Assembly: GCA_017893485.1 (NCBI GenBank)
Contig: CM030363.1
Span: 86,941,730 to 87,005,729 of the forward strand
Direction of reading: 5' to 3'
DNA length: 64,000 nt
Origin: Hemerocallis citrina
Lineage: Eukaryota; Streptophyta; Magnoliopsida; Asparagales; Asphodelaceae
The stretch's first letter is position 1. Every line of letters begins with the position of its first letter. The position numbers and the translations under genes are program-made. This document shows positions 22,087 through 33,096 of the stretch, piece after piece. Under the pieces are notes generated by a model. That model did not search any database. It was not told where the DNA came from and saw nothing but the letters and a program-made list of their open reading frames with translations.

Positions 22087-25054
22087 CTTTCGGCGAGTTG
22101 CTCCCACTTATGGACGTAGTTAATGCTTTCCCTTGTGTCCTATCTTCAGCCTTCAGCCAGTCTTCTGTGCAAACGAGCATCTCTAACGTTTCGGGCTTCA
22201 AGCGATTCCTGTAATCAGTTAGATTTCTGTCACTTGAAGAAAATGCACTTTCAGAAGCAACTATAGAGACAGGAGGAGTTAGTAAATATTTAGCCATATA
22301 TGACAGAATACTATAAGTGTGTTCATGGTCTTTCCACCATTGTAAAATATCTAGTGGAGAAGAAGAAGACTCTGAATCTTATTGGTTATACCAATTTAAT
22401 TCATTTGGTTGATTATTCCTAGGTTTTTTTGATTGAATTTGAGCAAGTAAATTAAATGTTTTATCATTAAATTTACTCTTACCCTTACCTTTGGAACTAC
22501 CAGAAGAAGAACTAACTACAGAAGTTGTACTACTGGAAGCAAAAGATCTATCATAATAATCATATAAGTTATTTAATGTAGATTCAAATTTAACTAAGAA
22601 AGAAGCACAATCAATTTCTATTTCTTTTTCTACATTTTCCCCAAGTAATGCAAAAAACATTTCAATCAAACTCTTTGTATCTTCTAATTTGATACGAGGA
22701 TCCATAACGGTAGCAACACAAATCAACATAGAAGGAGGATAAAAATACTTCAAAAAATTTTTGTATGCAGGTTTTACAATATCACCAACAAAAGTATCAT
22801 TTAACATTTCGTTAAATATTTGTATCATACTAACTATTGAAATAAAAATGCTACTAGAAGTAGATTCATATATTTTTGAAAATTTTAAAGTTGCGGTTTT
22901 AAAAGGTTCTAAAAATTTCAACAAAGATTCGGCATAAAACCAATCGGTGGGAGTCATTTCAAAATTTGGCATATTTTTTGCAATACAAAAATTATTTACA
23001 ACTGCTTTATAGTCGGTAACAACATGTAGTAAATCAGAAGTAGAGTTCCATCGGTGTTTAACATCCTTTGGAAATCTTCTAAAAGGTACATTAGAAATCC
23101 TACACCAATTTTTCCATTCTTGAAATACATTGGGACTTAATGCAATAAAATGTACACAATTTCTAATTTTAATTATATATGGATCGGCTATTTTTAATGC
23201 ATCTTGAACACATAAATTTGAAATATGACATGCACATCTAATATGAAAAATATTGTCAGATGGAGGGTTTAATGCGGATTTTAAAGTAGTAATTGCTGCA
23301 TTGTTGTTAGATGCATTATCAAAACTAATACACATAATTTTATCGCGAATATGAAAAACATCACAAATTTCTAAAATACGATTTGCTATTTCAGTGCCAC
23401 TATGGGGATACGGCAACGCGGCAAGTGATATGATTCTTTTTTGAAGAATCCAACCATTATCGATCCAATGACAGGTTATTCCCATCGTTGAAATATTGTT
23501 GACACCCATCCAACAATCCGAAGTTAAACTAACCCTACAAGTTAAACTCCATAAAATTGCAATCAAAGCGTCCTTCATTTCATTGTACACTTTAAAACAA
23601 TTCGATTTGCAAGTATTTTTCGGGATTCTTCTAAAATGAGGGTTTAAGGCCGTTTGATGAAGTCCCTACTATCGGGATAGAAAAATGGTAACTCTTCCTT
23701 TATTACTAATCGGGCCATTTCCCGACGAACAAGATCGGGATCATAAGGGTAGCTATCAACTAGATCGGTCCTATGGTTGATTTTTTGTTGGCCGGTTAGG
23801 TCAATAAGAAGGTCTTTATGGTTATGTTGAATGTGTCTACTAATTGTACCGGTGCCATCACCCCTCTTGAATTTGTATGTCTTAGAACATGTTTTACAAA
23901 CTTTCAACCCTATACCCGGATTTTCTTCGTCCTGGATAAAATCGTAAAATTTATGCCAATCACTACTTTCTCCTCTACTTTTCCTACCACTACGGGGTTG
24001 TGTGGTTTTGGTTGGTTGTTGTTATTGTTGCTCTTCTTCTAATTGTATGTCTTTTACAACCTCATCATGTGTACCCCATTGTTGGGTAGGAGGATCATGG
24101 TACTCTTCGGCGGGCTCACTAATTGGGACAATTGGTGGCCTACGGGAAGTGTCAGTGGAATCTTGCCCACTTTGGCTACGACCGCTACCGCGTGATCTAG
24201 ATATAATGTAGTAATGTATGTAAAAAAAAAAAAACTACGCAATGTAGGAGCGATGAGTTATAAACAAAAATCTAGAAAACAAGAGGGTTGAGATAGAGAA
24301 GATAAAAAAACCAACAAAAATAAAATAAGAAGAGAGGTATAAAATTTTGATACCGTTCACCGTGGATATGCGTATATGAAAAAATCCGTGAAAATAAGAA
24401 TAGAAGTAGAAGTAGAATTCCTCAAATCCGGAATTGAAGAGTTGGGGAGAGCTTGTAGGAGAGTTGAAGACTTGATCACTTGGAGTTGGACGAGAGTTGA
24501 AGAGTTGAAGACGTTGTTGAATTTTGATTTCGATACGATCAGAATTGATCGTGTATATGCCTTGAACACTTGTTTATTCAATAATTCAATTGTTTACAAA
24601 TTGCTTAGAAATGAGTAATAATAGTAGAGAGAGTAAGAGAGTAAGGTGTGATTTTTTTGATGGAGTTTTAGGGGGTATTTATAGGCCAAAAATAAAAAAA
24701 ACCAAAAAAAGACCAAAAAAACAGCAAAACGGCTCTAAGAGCCGTTGCTGCTCTCGGGTGAACAGTGCCCAACGGCATGCTGACCCGCGGGTCAACGGTC
24801 GGCCCGTGGCGGGTCGAACGTTTGACCCGTTCGGGTCAAACGGTTCGCAACCCGTGGGTTGGCGGGCGGGTTGGGGTAATTTTAACGGGTTCGCGGGCCG
24901 GGTTCGACGGGTTCGATTCGGTATTTTGGCGACCCGGGTCGACCCGTTACTGTTCAATGGTTCAACCCGAACCCAAACCGCCATTTCGCGGATCGGGTTA
25001 TACGGTCGAGTCGCGGGCGGGTCGGCGGTTGACCCGGCCCACTTGCCATCCCTA
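21478..25054 (-). mobile_element. hAT-superfamily DNA transposon, 3.6 kb
   Basis: The ends are inverted repeats: TAGGGTTGTCATTCGGGTCG on the left and, in complement, TAGGGATGGCAAGTGGGCCG on the right. Flanking 8-mers are GGTGGAGG (21470-21477) and AGTGGAGG (25055-25062), one mismatch, as expected of a hAT target duplication. Both subterminal regions (about 21600-21690 and 24780-25040) are packed with GGGTCGGGT/ACCCG motifs, which are typical transposase-binding arrays. The transposase lies on the minus strand. The element is complete in structure but its gene is damaged. Confidence 0.9.
22046..24205 (-). pseudogene. hAT transposase (BED finger, catalytic domain, dimerisation domain)
   Basis: From the N-terminal side there is a Ser/Pro/Gln-rich leader, then a BED-type zinc finger (23907-23810; CKTCSKTYKFKRGDG with HIQHNH). 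Next is the RNase H-like catalytic region (about 23650-22379; LTSDCWMGVNN, CISFDNASNNNAAI, IRCACHISNLCVQD, HRWNSTSDLL). Last is the hAT C-terminal dimerisation motif (22297-22170; SIVASESAFSSSDRNLTDYR). It ends in a poly-Gln run coded by CAA repeats. Lesions are a CAA-to-TAA stop near 24023, a frameshift near 23660 and a CAA-to-TAA-type stop at 22380 between catalytic and C-terminal parts. It resembles plant RICESLEEPER-like hAT proteins, whose role is cut-and-paste excision. No start codon is clear. Confidence 0.85.
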
Positions 25055-25416
25055 AGTGGAGGTCTGAGGGTATTTATAGTCGCCTTTAGAAACAGTTTAG
25101 AGATAATTATTTATCTCTAATCCCATGTGTTTTTTCATAAGAAACATAGTTTAAATTCCTTTATGATAAGATATTTGGTTTAAACCGTCTCATAGGGATA
25201 ATCATGAATTTAGATGACCCTTTAAATGAGCTGGTTTATTTATAATAGGTTGTCACCTTAACCCAGCAAGGCAACGCCATTTTTTTGTTATTGGGCTTGA
25301 AAAAGACCCAATTCCCATTTTCTGACCCGTTTGTAGTGGAAATTACCGTTTTACTACTAAGAGCTTTTAGATTCGTGCTCGATCTGCTCGATTTGGTTCA
25401 ATTTTTTCCCACATCA

Positions 25417-25970
25417 TCATCCTATTTTGGTTATTTCATCTCTTTGTTTCTACAAGTAGTAAGTCCATTTTCATCTATTTGTATTGCTTATTAAGTTATT
25501 AATTTGAATATTTTCATACGTATTAATTCGTAGATTTACTATATCTCAAATCCTTTATATTGAAAATATTTCCGACATATGACTGTATTTATTATATGCG
25601 CAGTCATAGACTCATAATCATGGGAGATTCTGATGTGGGTAAAAATTGCAAATGACTATGCAACCTGCGTATCTCAATGGCATCGAGGGTACAAGAGCAG
25701 ATTCAACACGCTGCAATTCCGATTAGTGACTAGCAAGGGATAGTTATTTAGAGATTACACCTCTTGATCAATCCACTTAACTTAAGCATTGAATGGAAAA
25801 CTTAAAATTTACACGATTGGTCTTGTTTTTCATGCATTGTAATGCTCCATCCATCTGATCGAGATTAAACACTTTAAATTTGTTGTTTATTCAGCAAATA
25901 GAAATAAACTCACATCTGTTGTACCTACATAAAAAATTCTGTGAAAGAGCGTTCTGCTTTGGCTAGTCGA
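25417..25970. other. Non-element DNA between Tat copy B and the copia element
   Basis: This AT-rich stretch lacks similarity to the LTRs or coding regions in this window and has no convincing gene. Together with 32315-32998 it is the downstream flank of the Pumilio gene, split by the copia insertion. The last five bases, GTCGA (25966-25970), are the copia target site. Confidence 0.5.
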
Positions 25971-26593
25971 TGTTGGAATTAATTTTTGCAGTTTTCCGGG
26001 CCGGATTCCGGCAAGCTCCGGCCACCGGCGGCACCGGAAAATGAGTGGATTGCGATCCTCTCGTCGAGTACTATTCCGTAGTATACTCACTTGCCAAAAA
26101 CGAATTCCGTATGAATGAGAAATGTTGATCCAAAGTTGGGTACTTGAAAGGTACCAACTTAACAAATGGATAGTCCCATATCGGAAATTGGAAAAGATTT
26201 ATACTAGTATATATACTAGAAAACTGGACTAGAGGGTGTGGCCCGGGGATTACCACTAACGTGTAGTGGAGAGAGGACTTAGCCAAAATGACAAACACAC
26301 ACGCGCGCACGCACGCGCGCGCGCCCGGCCCGGTTGACATTTTTTTTACTCTCTTCTTCCTCTGCTCTGAGTCATCTTCTTCCTCTGCTCTGAGTCAGTG
26401 TCTGTCAACTGAGAGTACACACAGACAGCAGTTCGTTGTCTCTGAAGCTACGGGGCAAATTCTGCTTTAAGGACAGAGATTCTTAAAAAATCTCGACTCT
26501 GTACAAGTTAATTGTTTACTGTTTTCCTTTCTGTATTTGATTTCTTCACAAATTCTGTTGGGATTTTTAGTATTTTATATTCAGGTTCTAACA
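25971..26593 (+). repeat. 5' LTR of the copia element (internally deleted)
   Basis: At 623 bases it is 330 shorter than its partner. Compared with the right LTR it lacks the equivalents of 31718-31981 (between GGCCCGG and TTGACAT) and 32097-32164 (between GAAGC and TACGGGG). The first missing block includes the TATA box and an inverted repeat. Confidence 0.9.
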
Positions 26594-26717
26594 ATCTTAA
26601 AGCAGAATTTTTCCTCACAGATTCTAACAATTTTTTGTGAAGTTTGTTTACAGGTTCTGTTCGGAAAAATAACTAATAGTTTCTGTTTCAACCAATTTCA
26701 GAGAACAAAATCAAAAC

Positions 26718-27653
26718 ATGGAAAACACACAAACTGAAGTTGCTGCTGGGCTTATCAGTACCCAAACTCCGGTGACTCAGAATGTGACTGCACAATCGGT
26801 TGCGGCACATTCGGTCGTTCTGCCCACGCACATAAGCGTGGAAGAAAAACCGGAGAAGTTCAATGGAACTGGGTTCAAAAAGTGGCAGGGGAAGATGCAG
26901 TTCTACCTGACCACATTGAAGCTGGACAGATTCCTCAATGAATCTGTCCCGATGCTGGCGCCAATGGAAGCACACTCTGTGGCAGCAGTTGACGCGTGGA
27001 CACAGGGCGACTACCTGTGCAGGAACTACATCCTGAATGGCCTGGTAGACTCTCTGTACAACGTCTACTGCGTCTTCAAGACATCCAAACTCCTGTGGGG
27101 GTCCCTAGAAAAGAAGTACAAAACTGAAGACGCCGGGTCCAAGAAATTTGTTGTCGGCAAATTTCTGGACTATAAGATGATTGACTCCAAAACAGTGGTG
27201 AGTCAAGTCCAAGAACTGCAGGTTATAATGCACGACATTGCTGCAGAGAATATGACGCTGTGCGAACCTTTCCAGGTTGCAGCGTTCATAGAAAAACTTC
27301 CACCTGGGTGGAAAGACTTCAAGAACTATCTCAAACACAAACGAAAGGAGATGTCTCTTGAAGATCTAATTATCAGGTTGCGGATTGAAGAAGAGAATCG
27401 CAAGGCTGAGAGGTCCTATGGAAATCAATCCATAGAAAAGGCTAATGTTGTGGAGCATGAACAGAAGGGCAAGAAGAGGAAGTTTCTGCCACAGGCCTCC
27501 AACAAAAAACCTCTTGCAAAGAGGTTTGCTGGGAAATGCCACAAGTGTGGTAAGTTGGGGCACAAAATTTCTGAGTGCCGTAGTAAGGACAGTAATTATT
27601 CAAAATCTGGACATGTAAAAGGAAATGAAAAAATCCCATGTACACATAGCTGA
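26718..27653 (+). CDS. copia gag
   Basis: This 311-residue protein starts at ATG 26718 after a 124-base leader. It has the copia-type gag domain (EKPEKFNGTGFKKWQGKMQF, then FKTSKLLWGSLEKKY and LPPGWKDFKNYLKHKRKEMS). Near the end is a CCHC knuckle, CHKCGKLGHKISEC, at residues 274-287. Gag forms the cytoplasmic particle and binds element RNA. The frame ends only because the following polyprotein is offset by one base at a run of six A (about 27628-27633). With five A the two frames would be continuous, so gag and pol were most likely one reading frame. Confidence 0.9.
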   Translation: MENTQTEVAAGLISTQTPVTQNVTAQSVAAHSVVLPTHISVEEKPEKFNGTGFKKWQGKMQFYLTTLKLDRFLNESVPMLAPMEAHSVAAVDAWTQGDYLCRNYILNGLVDSLYNVYCVFKTSKLLWGSLEKKYKTEDAGSKKFVVGKFLDYKMIDSKTVVSQVQELQVIMHDIAAENMTLCEPFQVAAFIEKLPPGWKDFKNYLKHKRKEMSLEDLIIRLRIEEENRKAERSYGNQSIEKANVVEHEQKGKKRKFLPQASNKKPLAKRFAGKCHKCGKLGHKISECRSKDSNYSKSGHVKGNEKIPCTHS

Positions 27654-30084
27654 GAACTTGTCCACTGGTCTCTCTGACCTGGACCTCTGTGCTGTTGTTT
27701 CAGAGGTAAATCTTGTGGGGAGCAATCCTCGTGAATGGTGGTACGATACAGGGGCCACCAAGCATATCTGCTCGGACAAGGAAATGTTCACCTCCTACCA
27801 GAAGTGCAACAAAGATGAACAACTGTTCATGGGAAACTCTTCCACCTCCAAAATTGAAGGAACAGGGAAGATAGTGCTGAAAATGACTTCAGGCAAAGAG
27901 CTAACACTCACAAATGTGCTGCATGTCCCAGACATTAGAAAGAACTTGATATCAGGTTCTTTGCTAAGTAAGAATGGGTTCAAAGTTGTACTTGTTTCTG
28001 ATAATTTTGTACTGTCCAAGAATGGGGTATATTTGGGTAAAGGATATGTAAAGGATGGACTGTTCAAGTTTAATGTAATGACAGTCATCCCTAAAACTAT
28101 TGTTCCTGCTGTTCCCAAAATTAATGAAATAACTCCTATTGCCTATGTTGTTGAGTCTTCTACTGTTTGGCATGAAAGACTAGGCCATGTTAATGTAAAT
28201 TCTATGCGTAGATTAGTTAACATGAATCTGCTACCAAAGTTTAAGGTAGATAACTCAGAAAAATGTGAAGTTTGCACGGAGGCCAAACTCACTAAAACTC
28301 CATCGCGTTCTGTAGAAAGAAACACAGAAACTCTAGGTCTAATTCACACGGATCTGTGTGACTTAAAATATGTACAGACTAGAGGTGGCAAAAAGTACTT
28401 TGTGACTTTCATAGACGATTGCACAAAATTTTGTTATGTATATTTGTTACATAGCAAAAATGAGGCTTTGGATAAATTCAAAGAATATAAACTTGAGGTT
28501 GAGAATCAACTTGGCAAAACGATTAAAATCGTTAGAAGTGATAGAGGAGGAGAATATGATGCACCATTTAACATGTTCAGCTCGGAACATGGAATAGTTC
28601 ATCAGACAACTGCTCCCTACTCACCCGAATCAAACGGTACTGCCGAGCGCAAAAATCGAACTCTAAAGGAGATGATGAATGCCTTGTTGTTGAATTCTGG
28701 CCTACCCCAAAACATGTGGGGGGAAGCGTTGTTGACTGCCAACTACATTCTCAACAAAATACCTCACAAGAAAACCGGCAAGACACCATATGAATTGTGG
28801 AAAGGTAACTTACCTTCGTATAAATACCTCAAAGTGTGGGGGTGTCTAGCAAAAGTGGCAGTACCTAACCCAAAACAGGTCACCATCGGACCTAAGACGG
28901 TTGATTGCATATTCATAGGCTATGCACACAACAGTAGTGCATATCGGTTCTTGGTATACAAATCGGATATACCGGATATCCATGTAAATACAATAATGGA
29001 ATCGAGAAATGCTTCATTCTTTGAACACGTGTTTCCGTGCAAGGATACTACGTACCCTAAACGTACACGTGAACAAGGGACTACAAGCACTTCAGTTGAT
29101 GAACCAGAACAAGATACCGATGAGCCTAGACGAAGTAAGCGGGCTAGAACATCAAAATCATTTGGTCCTGACTTTGTGACGGCCTTTCTGTTAGAGAATG
29201 AGCCCAGAACATTCAAGGAAGCCATGTCTATGCCTGATGCTCCTATGTGGAAGGAAGCAATCAAAAGTGAAATAGACTCCATTATGCAAAATCATACATG
29301 GGAGTTAGTCGATTTGCCTTCTGGATGTAAAGCTCTAGGATGCAAATGGATTTTCAAACAAAAATTGAAACCAGATGGTTCAATAGAGAAGCATAAGGCT
29401 AGACTTGTGGTACAAGGATTTAGGCAAAAAGAGGGCCTAGATTTCTTCGATACATATTCCCCAGTTACAAGAATAACATCCATAAGAATGTTGATAGCTA
29501 TTGCAGCTCTACGTAACCTGGAAATACATCAAATGGATGTTAAAACTGCATTTCTAAATGGGGACTTAGAAGAAGAAATATACATGAAACAACCTGAGGA
29601 TTACGTAGTTCCTGGACAGGAAAATAAAGTGTGCAGGCTTGTAAAATCACTGTACGGCCTGAAACAAGCTCCAAAGCAATGGCATGCAAAATTTGACAAT
29701 GTTATGATGTCAAATGGTTTCAAAATAAATGAGTGTGATAAATGTATCTACATCAAAGATACTCCAAACGGATACATTCTGGTCTGTCTATACGTAGACG
29801 ACATGCTCATTATTGGAAGCAATAACGACATTATCAAACAAACTAAAAGCATGCTTAGTGGCAAGTTTGACATGAAAGACTTGGGAGTTGCAGATGTCAT
29901 ACTAGGAATCAAAGTCTGCAGGACATCTGAGGGAATTACTTTGTCTCAAGCTCATTATGCTGAGAAAATACTTGAAAGATTCAAGAATTATTCCAATGGG
30001 ACAGCAAAAGTCCCGTCGATCCCAGTCTTCACCTGTTCAAAAATACAGGCGAAAGCATATCACAACTGGAATATGCACGTGTAA
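27625..30084 (+). CDS. copia pol: protease, integrase, reverse transcriptase
   Basis: The reading frame is open from 27625 to 30084, overlapping gag by 29 bases in the +1 frame. Protease active site DTGA is at residue 41. The integrase zinc finger has H183, H188, C214 and C217, and the core has D243, D306 and E341, a D,D(35)E arrangement, with [11 protein letters not shown] shows [47 protein letters not shown] and YVDD at 723-726. All catalytic residues are present. A one-base shift near 30010-30018, before the RNase H connection, makes the last 20 or so residues wrong. Expected role: process the polyprotein, copy RNA to DNA and integrate it. Confidence 0.92.
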   Translation: MKKSHVHIAENLSTGLSDLDLCAVVSEVNLVGSNPREWWYDTGATKHICSDKEMFTSYQKCNKDEQLFMGNSSTSKIEGTGKIVLKMTSGKELTLTNVLHVPDIRKNLISGSLLSKNGFKVVLVSDNFVLSKNGVYLGKGYVKDGLFKFNVMTVIPKTIVPAVPKINEITPIAYVVESSTVWHERLGHVNVNSMRRLVNMNLLPKFKVDNSEKCEVCTEAKLTKTPSRSVERNTETLGLIHTDLCDLKYVQTRGGKKYFVTFIDDCTKFCYVYLLHSKNEALDKFKEYKLEVENQLGKTIKIVRSDRGGEYDAPFNMFSSEHGIVHQTTAPYSPESNGTAERKNRTLKEMMNALLLNSGLPQNMWGEALLTANYILNKIPHKKTGKTPYELWKGNLPSYKYLKVWGCLAKVAVPNPKQVTIGPKTVDCIFIGYAHNSSAYRFLVYKSDIPDIHVNTIMESRNASFFEHVFPCKDTTYPKRTREQGTTSTSVDEPEQDTDEPRRSKRARTSKSFGPDFVTAFLLENEPRTFKEAMSMPDAPMWKEAIKSEIDSIMQNHTWELVDLPSGCKALGCKWIFKQKLKPDGSIEKHKARLVVQGFRQKEGLDFFDTYSPVTRITSIRMLIAIAALRNLEIHQMDVKTAFLNGDLEEEIYMKQPEDYVVPGQENKVCRLVKSLYGLKQAPKQWHAKFDNVMMSNGFKINECDKCIYIKDTPNGYILVCLYVDDMLIIGSNNDIIKQTKSMLSGKFDMKDLGVADVILGIKVCRTSEGITLSQAHYAEKILERFKNYSNGTAKVPSIPVFTCSKIQAKAYHNWNMHV

Positions 30085-30752
30085 TTGGTAGTCTGATATA
30101 CCTAACAAATTGTACAAGACCGGACCTAGCACATTCGGTAAACGTACTAAGCCGATACACGAGTAATCCAGGACGAAGTCACTGGAAAGGAATAACTAGA
30201 GTATTGAACTACTTGCGACATACTCAGAGTTATGCGCTGCATTACACCAGCTATCCAGCAGTACTTGAAGGCTACAGTGATGCCAACTGGATATCGGACT
30301 CAAAGAACTCAAAATCCACAAGTGGATATGTCTTTACACTTGGTGGTGCAGCTGTGTCATGGAAATCCTCTAAACAAATGCTATTGGCCAGATCCACCAT
30401 GGAATCTGAATTCATTGCTTTAGATAAGGCGGCAGAAGAAGCAGAATGGCTTCGCAACTTTTTAGAGGATATTCCTATGTGGGAAAAACCAGTGCCTGCC
30501 TTATGTGTACACTGTGACAGCCAATCGGCTATAGCACGGGCACTGAGTTGCATGTATAATGGTAAGTCTCGTCATATCAGAAGGCGACACAAAACCATTA
30601 GACACCTACTCTCAAATGGAGTAATCTCTATAGAATATATAAAATCGGCCGACAACCTAGCGGATCCATTTACTAAAGGTCTGTCGCGAGAGCAGGTTGT
30701 GAGATCATCAAGAGGAATGGGTTTAAAGCCTATGACGAAAGAGGATACTTGA
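30015..30752 (+). pseudogene. copia RNase H (frameshifted 3' end of pol)
   Basis: After a frame change near 30014 the reading continues with [15 protein letters not shown], the usual RT-RNase H connection. It then shows [49 protein letters not shown] and the terminal [15 protein letters not shown], with a stop at 30750. The RNase H Asp and Glu residues (SDANW, TMESEF, CDSQSA) are conserved. It is listed apart because the present sequence needs one base change to be continuous with the upstream frame. Confidence 0.88.
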
Positions 30753-31356
30753 TGGAAACCCTACCTAGAAATTGGAGATCCCAAGATCTAGGTTCAAAGG
30801 GACAACTAAATCTTGTTGAATCGACGAAAGCACTGAGAGATTAACATCTCATACCCATTCTTAGGATGATAAAACAAGTGCTGCCTGCAAATAGTTAGGA
30901 TAAGCTTGGCTTTTAATGATTCCCATAGCTTTGAAATAAAAGTGGGGTATAGCAGGATACTCTTTATGGGAAATCACCTTGTGAGTGTGAAATGGGGCGG
31001 TTTCTAGGAGAATGAAGAGAGGCTACATTCTCCAAGTTCACTCATGATTAACCAGGGATGTTCAAGGCCAAAATGAACACAACAAGAGAACTTAGTTCTG
31101 TGAGGAGATGAAACTGTGTGATAGTTATTGTCTAGGTTCACATGAACGCCCGGGTAGTTCAAGACATCATGATCACTACCTGGTCAAGTGAATCCGATAG
31201 CTAATTACTAAGGGTGGTTCAAAGTTGAAAAATTACTACCATTCCTGATGCAGTGATTTTCCGATTGTACTCTCAGAGTCTTTCTGTCATGTTTTTTTTG
31301 TTTTTTCTGTCGTGTCTGGATTACATGGTCTGGTAATTTCCATTCATGTGGGGGAT
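30753..31356 (+). other. copia 3' untranslated region with polypurine tract
   Basis: About 600 non-coding bases lie between the pol stop and the right LTR. The polypurine tract ATGTGGGGGAT is at about 31346-31356, next to the LTR. Nothing else is recognised. Confidence 0.75.
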
Positions 31357-31832
31357 TGTTGGAATTAATTTTTGCAGTTTTCCGGGCCGGATTCCGGCAA
31401 GCTCCGGCCACCGGCGGCACCGGAAAATGAGTGGATTGCGATCCTCTCGTCGAGTACTATTCCGTAGTATACTCACTTGCCAAAAACGAATTCCGTATGA
31501 ATGAGAAATGTTGATCCAAAGTTGGGTACTTGAAAGGTACCAACTTAACAAATGGATAGTCCCATATCGGAAATTGGAAAAGATTTATACTAGTATATAT
31601 ACTAGAAAACTGGACTAGAGGGCGTGGTCCGGGGGTTACCACTAACGTGTAGTGGAGAGAGGACTTAGCCAAAATGACAAACACACACGCGCGCACGCGC
31701 GCGCGCGCCCGGCCCGGCCCCGGCTTCGGCTTCGGCTTTGGCTTGGTTTGGCTTAAATTTTTATTTTACTTTTTGCCCAGACAGCCTTTTCCCCTACTGA
31801 ACTGAAAAGACCTTTCAGATTCAGTAACTGGG

Positions 31833-31917
31833 GCCATTACTCTGTAACAGCAGAGTAATGGCTCACCAGTTACTCAACTGAAGAGTCCCCATTACTCTGC
31901 TGTTACAGAGTAATGGC
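31833..31917. repeat. Perfect 29-bp inverted repeat upstream of the copia TATA box
   Basis: The arms 31833-31861 and 31889-31917 are exact reverse complements with a 27-base spacer. Each arm is itself a hairpin, CCATTACTCTG and CAGAGTAATGG around a 6-base loop, so one motif occurs four times in alternating orientation. It lies about 25 bases upstream of TTATAAAA and could be a factor-binding cluster or a cruciform. The 5' LTR lacks it. Confidence 0.9.
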
Positions 31918-31940
31918 TGCTGAACAGTCTCAGTCCCAGT

Positions 31941-31950
31941 TTATAAAACC
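31941..31950 (+). promoter_or_regulatory. copia TATA box (3' LTR only)
   Basis: TTATAAAACC in a CAGTCCCAGTT context. It falls in the 264-base block absent from the 5' LTR, so the 5' LTR has no equivalent. Confidence 0.7.
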
Positions 31951-32314
31951 AAACTGAAATCTTCAGAGAGGAGACAGAATTTTGACATTTTTTTTACTCT
32001 CTTCTTCCTCTGCTCTGAGTCATCTTCTTCCTCTGCTCTGAGTCAGTGTCTGTCAACTGAGAGTACACACAGACAGCAGTTCGTTGTCTCTGAAGCAAGG
32101 GTGCTGCATCTTCAGAGAAGGTACAGTTGTATCCTGGGAAGCGATTTGCCGGTAACCGTCACACTACGGGGCAAATTCTGCTTTAAGGACAGAGATTCTT
32201 AAAAAATCTCGACTCTGTACAAGTTAATTGTTTACTGTTTTCCTTTCTGTATTTGATTTCTTCACAAATTCTGTTGGGATTTTTAGTATTTTATATTCAG
32301 GTTCTAACAGTCGA

Positions 32315-32998
32315 TACTATCGGGATGTGAGTTGACCGAACCTAACCTGGGTGTGATTCACTTTAGATCTGATCAGTCACACTCGGTTCAAATTTTTCTT
32401 TTCCTTTGAGGATTTTGCTAGTACAAACTTGGGCCCATCTTCTGAGGGCAGCTGGTTCTCTAAATTACTGACACAAAACCATCATATTCTATGTATTCTA
32501 TGTTTACGATTCTACCGGTATATCTTTTTCATTTTGTCCAAAATCAGTTTTTGGTGTATGGATATTTATGACGCCACCAGTAATGATTGCTATGGCATTA
32601 TGACCTTTACCACAATGAGATTGGAATTTAATCAGAGTAAAAGAATTTGTAAAATAGTTTTTCGTTGTTTCGATCTTTAGAACCGATTAAACATTATACT
32701 GTTGTTCAAGGCTGAAACTTTGAAATCCTAAAAATATTTCGTAATTATCATGCATCTTAGAGATCAAGTAGAAAAAATAATATCGAAAGAGCCACTATAA
32801 TTGCATATTATTCCATCTGTTTCAAACTGAGGAAGGAAATGGGAAAACAAGAAACAATAATCAGACAATGGATACTGAAATATAATTGTAGCTTTCAGAC
32901 ACAAGCAATGACAAATAAACAAAACTTATCGATCTTATGGTTGTAAACTATCAACGATGAATAACACTGACAGCTTTAGTTTGCTACTTCGTTATTCT
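32315..32998. other. 3' flank and probable 3' UTR of the Pumilio gene
   Basis: This is AT-rich non-coding DNA between the copia insertion and the Pumilio stop codon. The minus strand downstream of the stop (32998 down to about 32800) is the likely 3' UTR of that gene. The open frame at 32429-32680 has no recognisable domain. Confidence 0.45.
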
Positions 32999-33096
32999 TC
33001 AATGCAATTGATCAGCAATTTTCAAGACATTTTTAGCATGTGTTGAGTTCTCCAAGTCCTTCTGATATAATTTGACGTAGTGAGCTAGTCCATCAT
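32999..33096 (-). pseudogene. Last exon of the Pumilio-like gene, severed part
   Basis: The minus strand from 33096 reads through GLAHYVKLYQKDLENSTHAK and then a short Asp/Leu-rich end to TGA at 33001-32999. It directly follows the target site ATCAT (33092-33096). The same five bases at 57855-57859 flank the other end of Tat copy C, so removing one copy of the insertion joins this piece to 57879-57855. The reading frame of this tail is offset by one base from the exon end at 57974, which adds to the evidence of decay. Its assignment rests on the join, not on a strong Pumilio motif. Confidence 0.6.

Larger units (their letters stand above)
12530..25416 (-). mobile_element. Tat-lineage gypsy element, copy B (pol mostly deleted)
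   Basis: From right to left it holds a 5' LTR (21233-25416, split by a hAT element), a primer-binding-site region, gag (21163 to about 19266), a protease piece (about 19080-18787), the last bases of pol (about 18786-18662) and a degenerate tandem array (to about 12540). RT, RNase H and most of integrase are absent. Sequence passes from the pol 3' end straight into the protease near 18786. No antisense gene or 3' LTR is seen for this copy. A TRIM-like element is inserted at 13634-18656. Confidence 0.75.
21233..25416 (-). repeat. 5' LTR of Tat copy B, split by a hAT element
   Basis: On the plus strand it starts TGTTGCTGCTAATTTTGG at 21233. The two parts (21233-21477 and 25063 to about 25416) together align with the copy C LTRs at 33097-33750 and 57190-57854. 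The LTR TATA box, ACTATAAATACCC on the minus strand, is at about 25070-25082. The outer end is less certain; ACATCA at 25416 is the best fit to the ACACATATCA end of the other copies. The flanking duplication cannot be checked because the 3' LTR of this copy is missing. Confidence 0.75.
25971..32309 (+). mobile_element. Ty1-copia retrotransposon, nearly intact
   Basis: LTRs lie at 25971-26593 and 31357-32309, both beginning TGTTGGAATTAATTTTTGCAG and ending GGTTCTAACA. Target duplications GTCGA at 25966-25970 and 32310-32314 are perfect. The internal order is gag, protease, integrase, RT, RNase H, which defines copia. A purine tract, ATGTGGGGGAT, precedes the right LTR. Aligned LTR bases differ by only a handful of substitutions, so the insertion is recent. 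The left LTR, however, lacks two segments of 264 and 68 bases present in the right one. No standard tRNA-Met primer site is seen after the left LTR, and the lineage within copia was not settled. Confidence 0.92.
31357..32309 (+). repeat. 3' LTR of the copia element (full length)
   Basis: At 953 bases it includes CG-rich alternating purine-pyrimidine DNA at 31685-31712, a perfect long inverted repeat at 31833-31917 and a TATA box, TTATAAAACC, at 31941-31950. It ends at CTAACA, and the flanking GTCGA follows. Confidence 0.9.
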
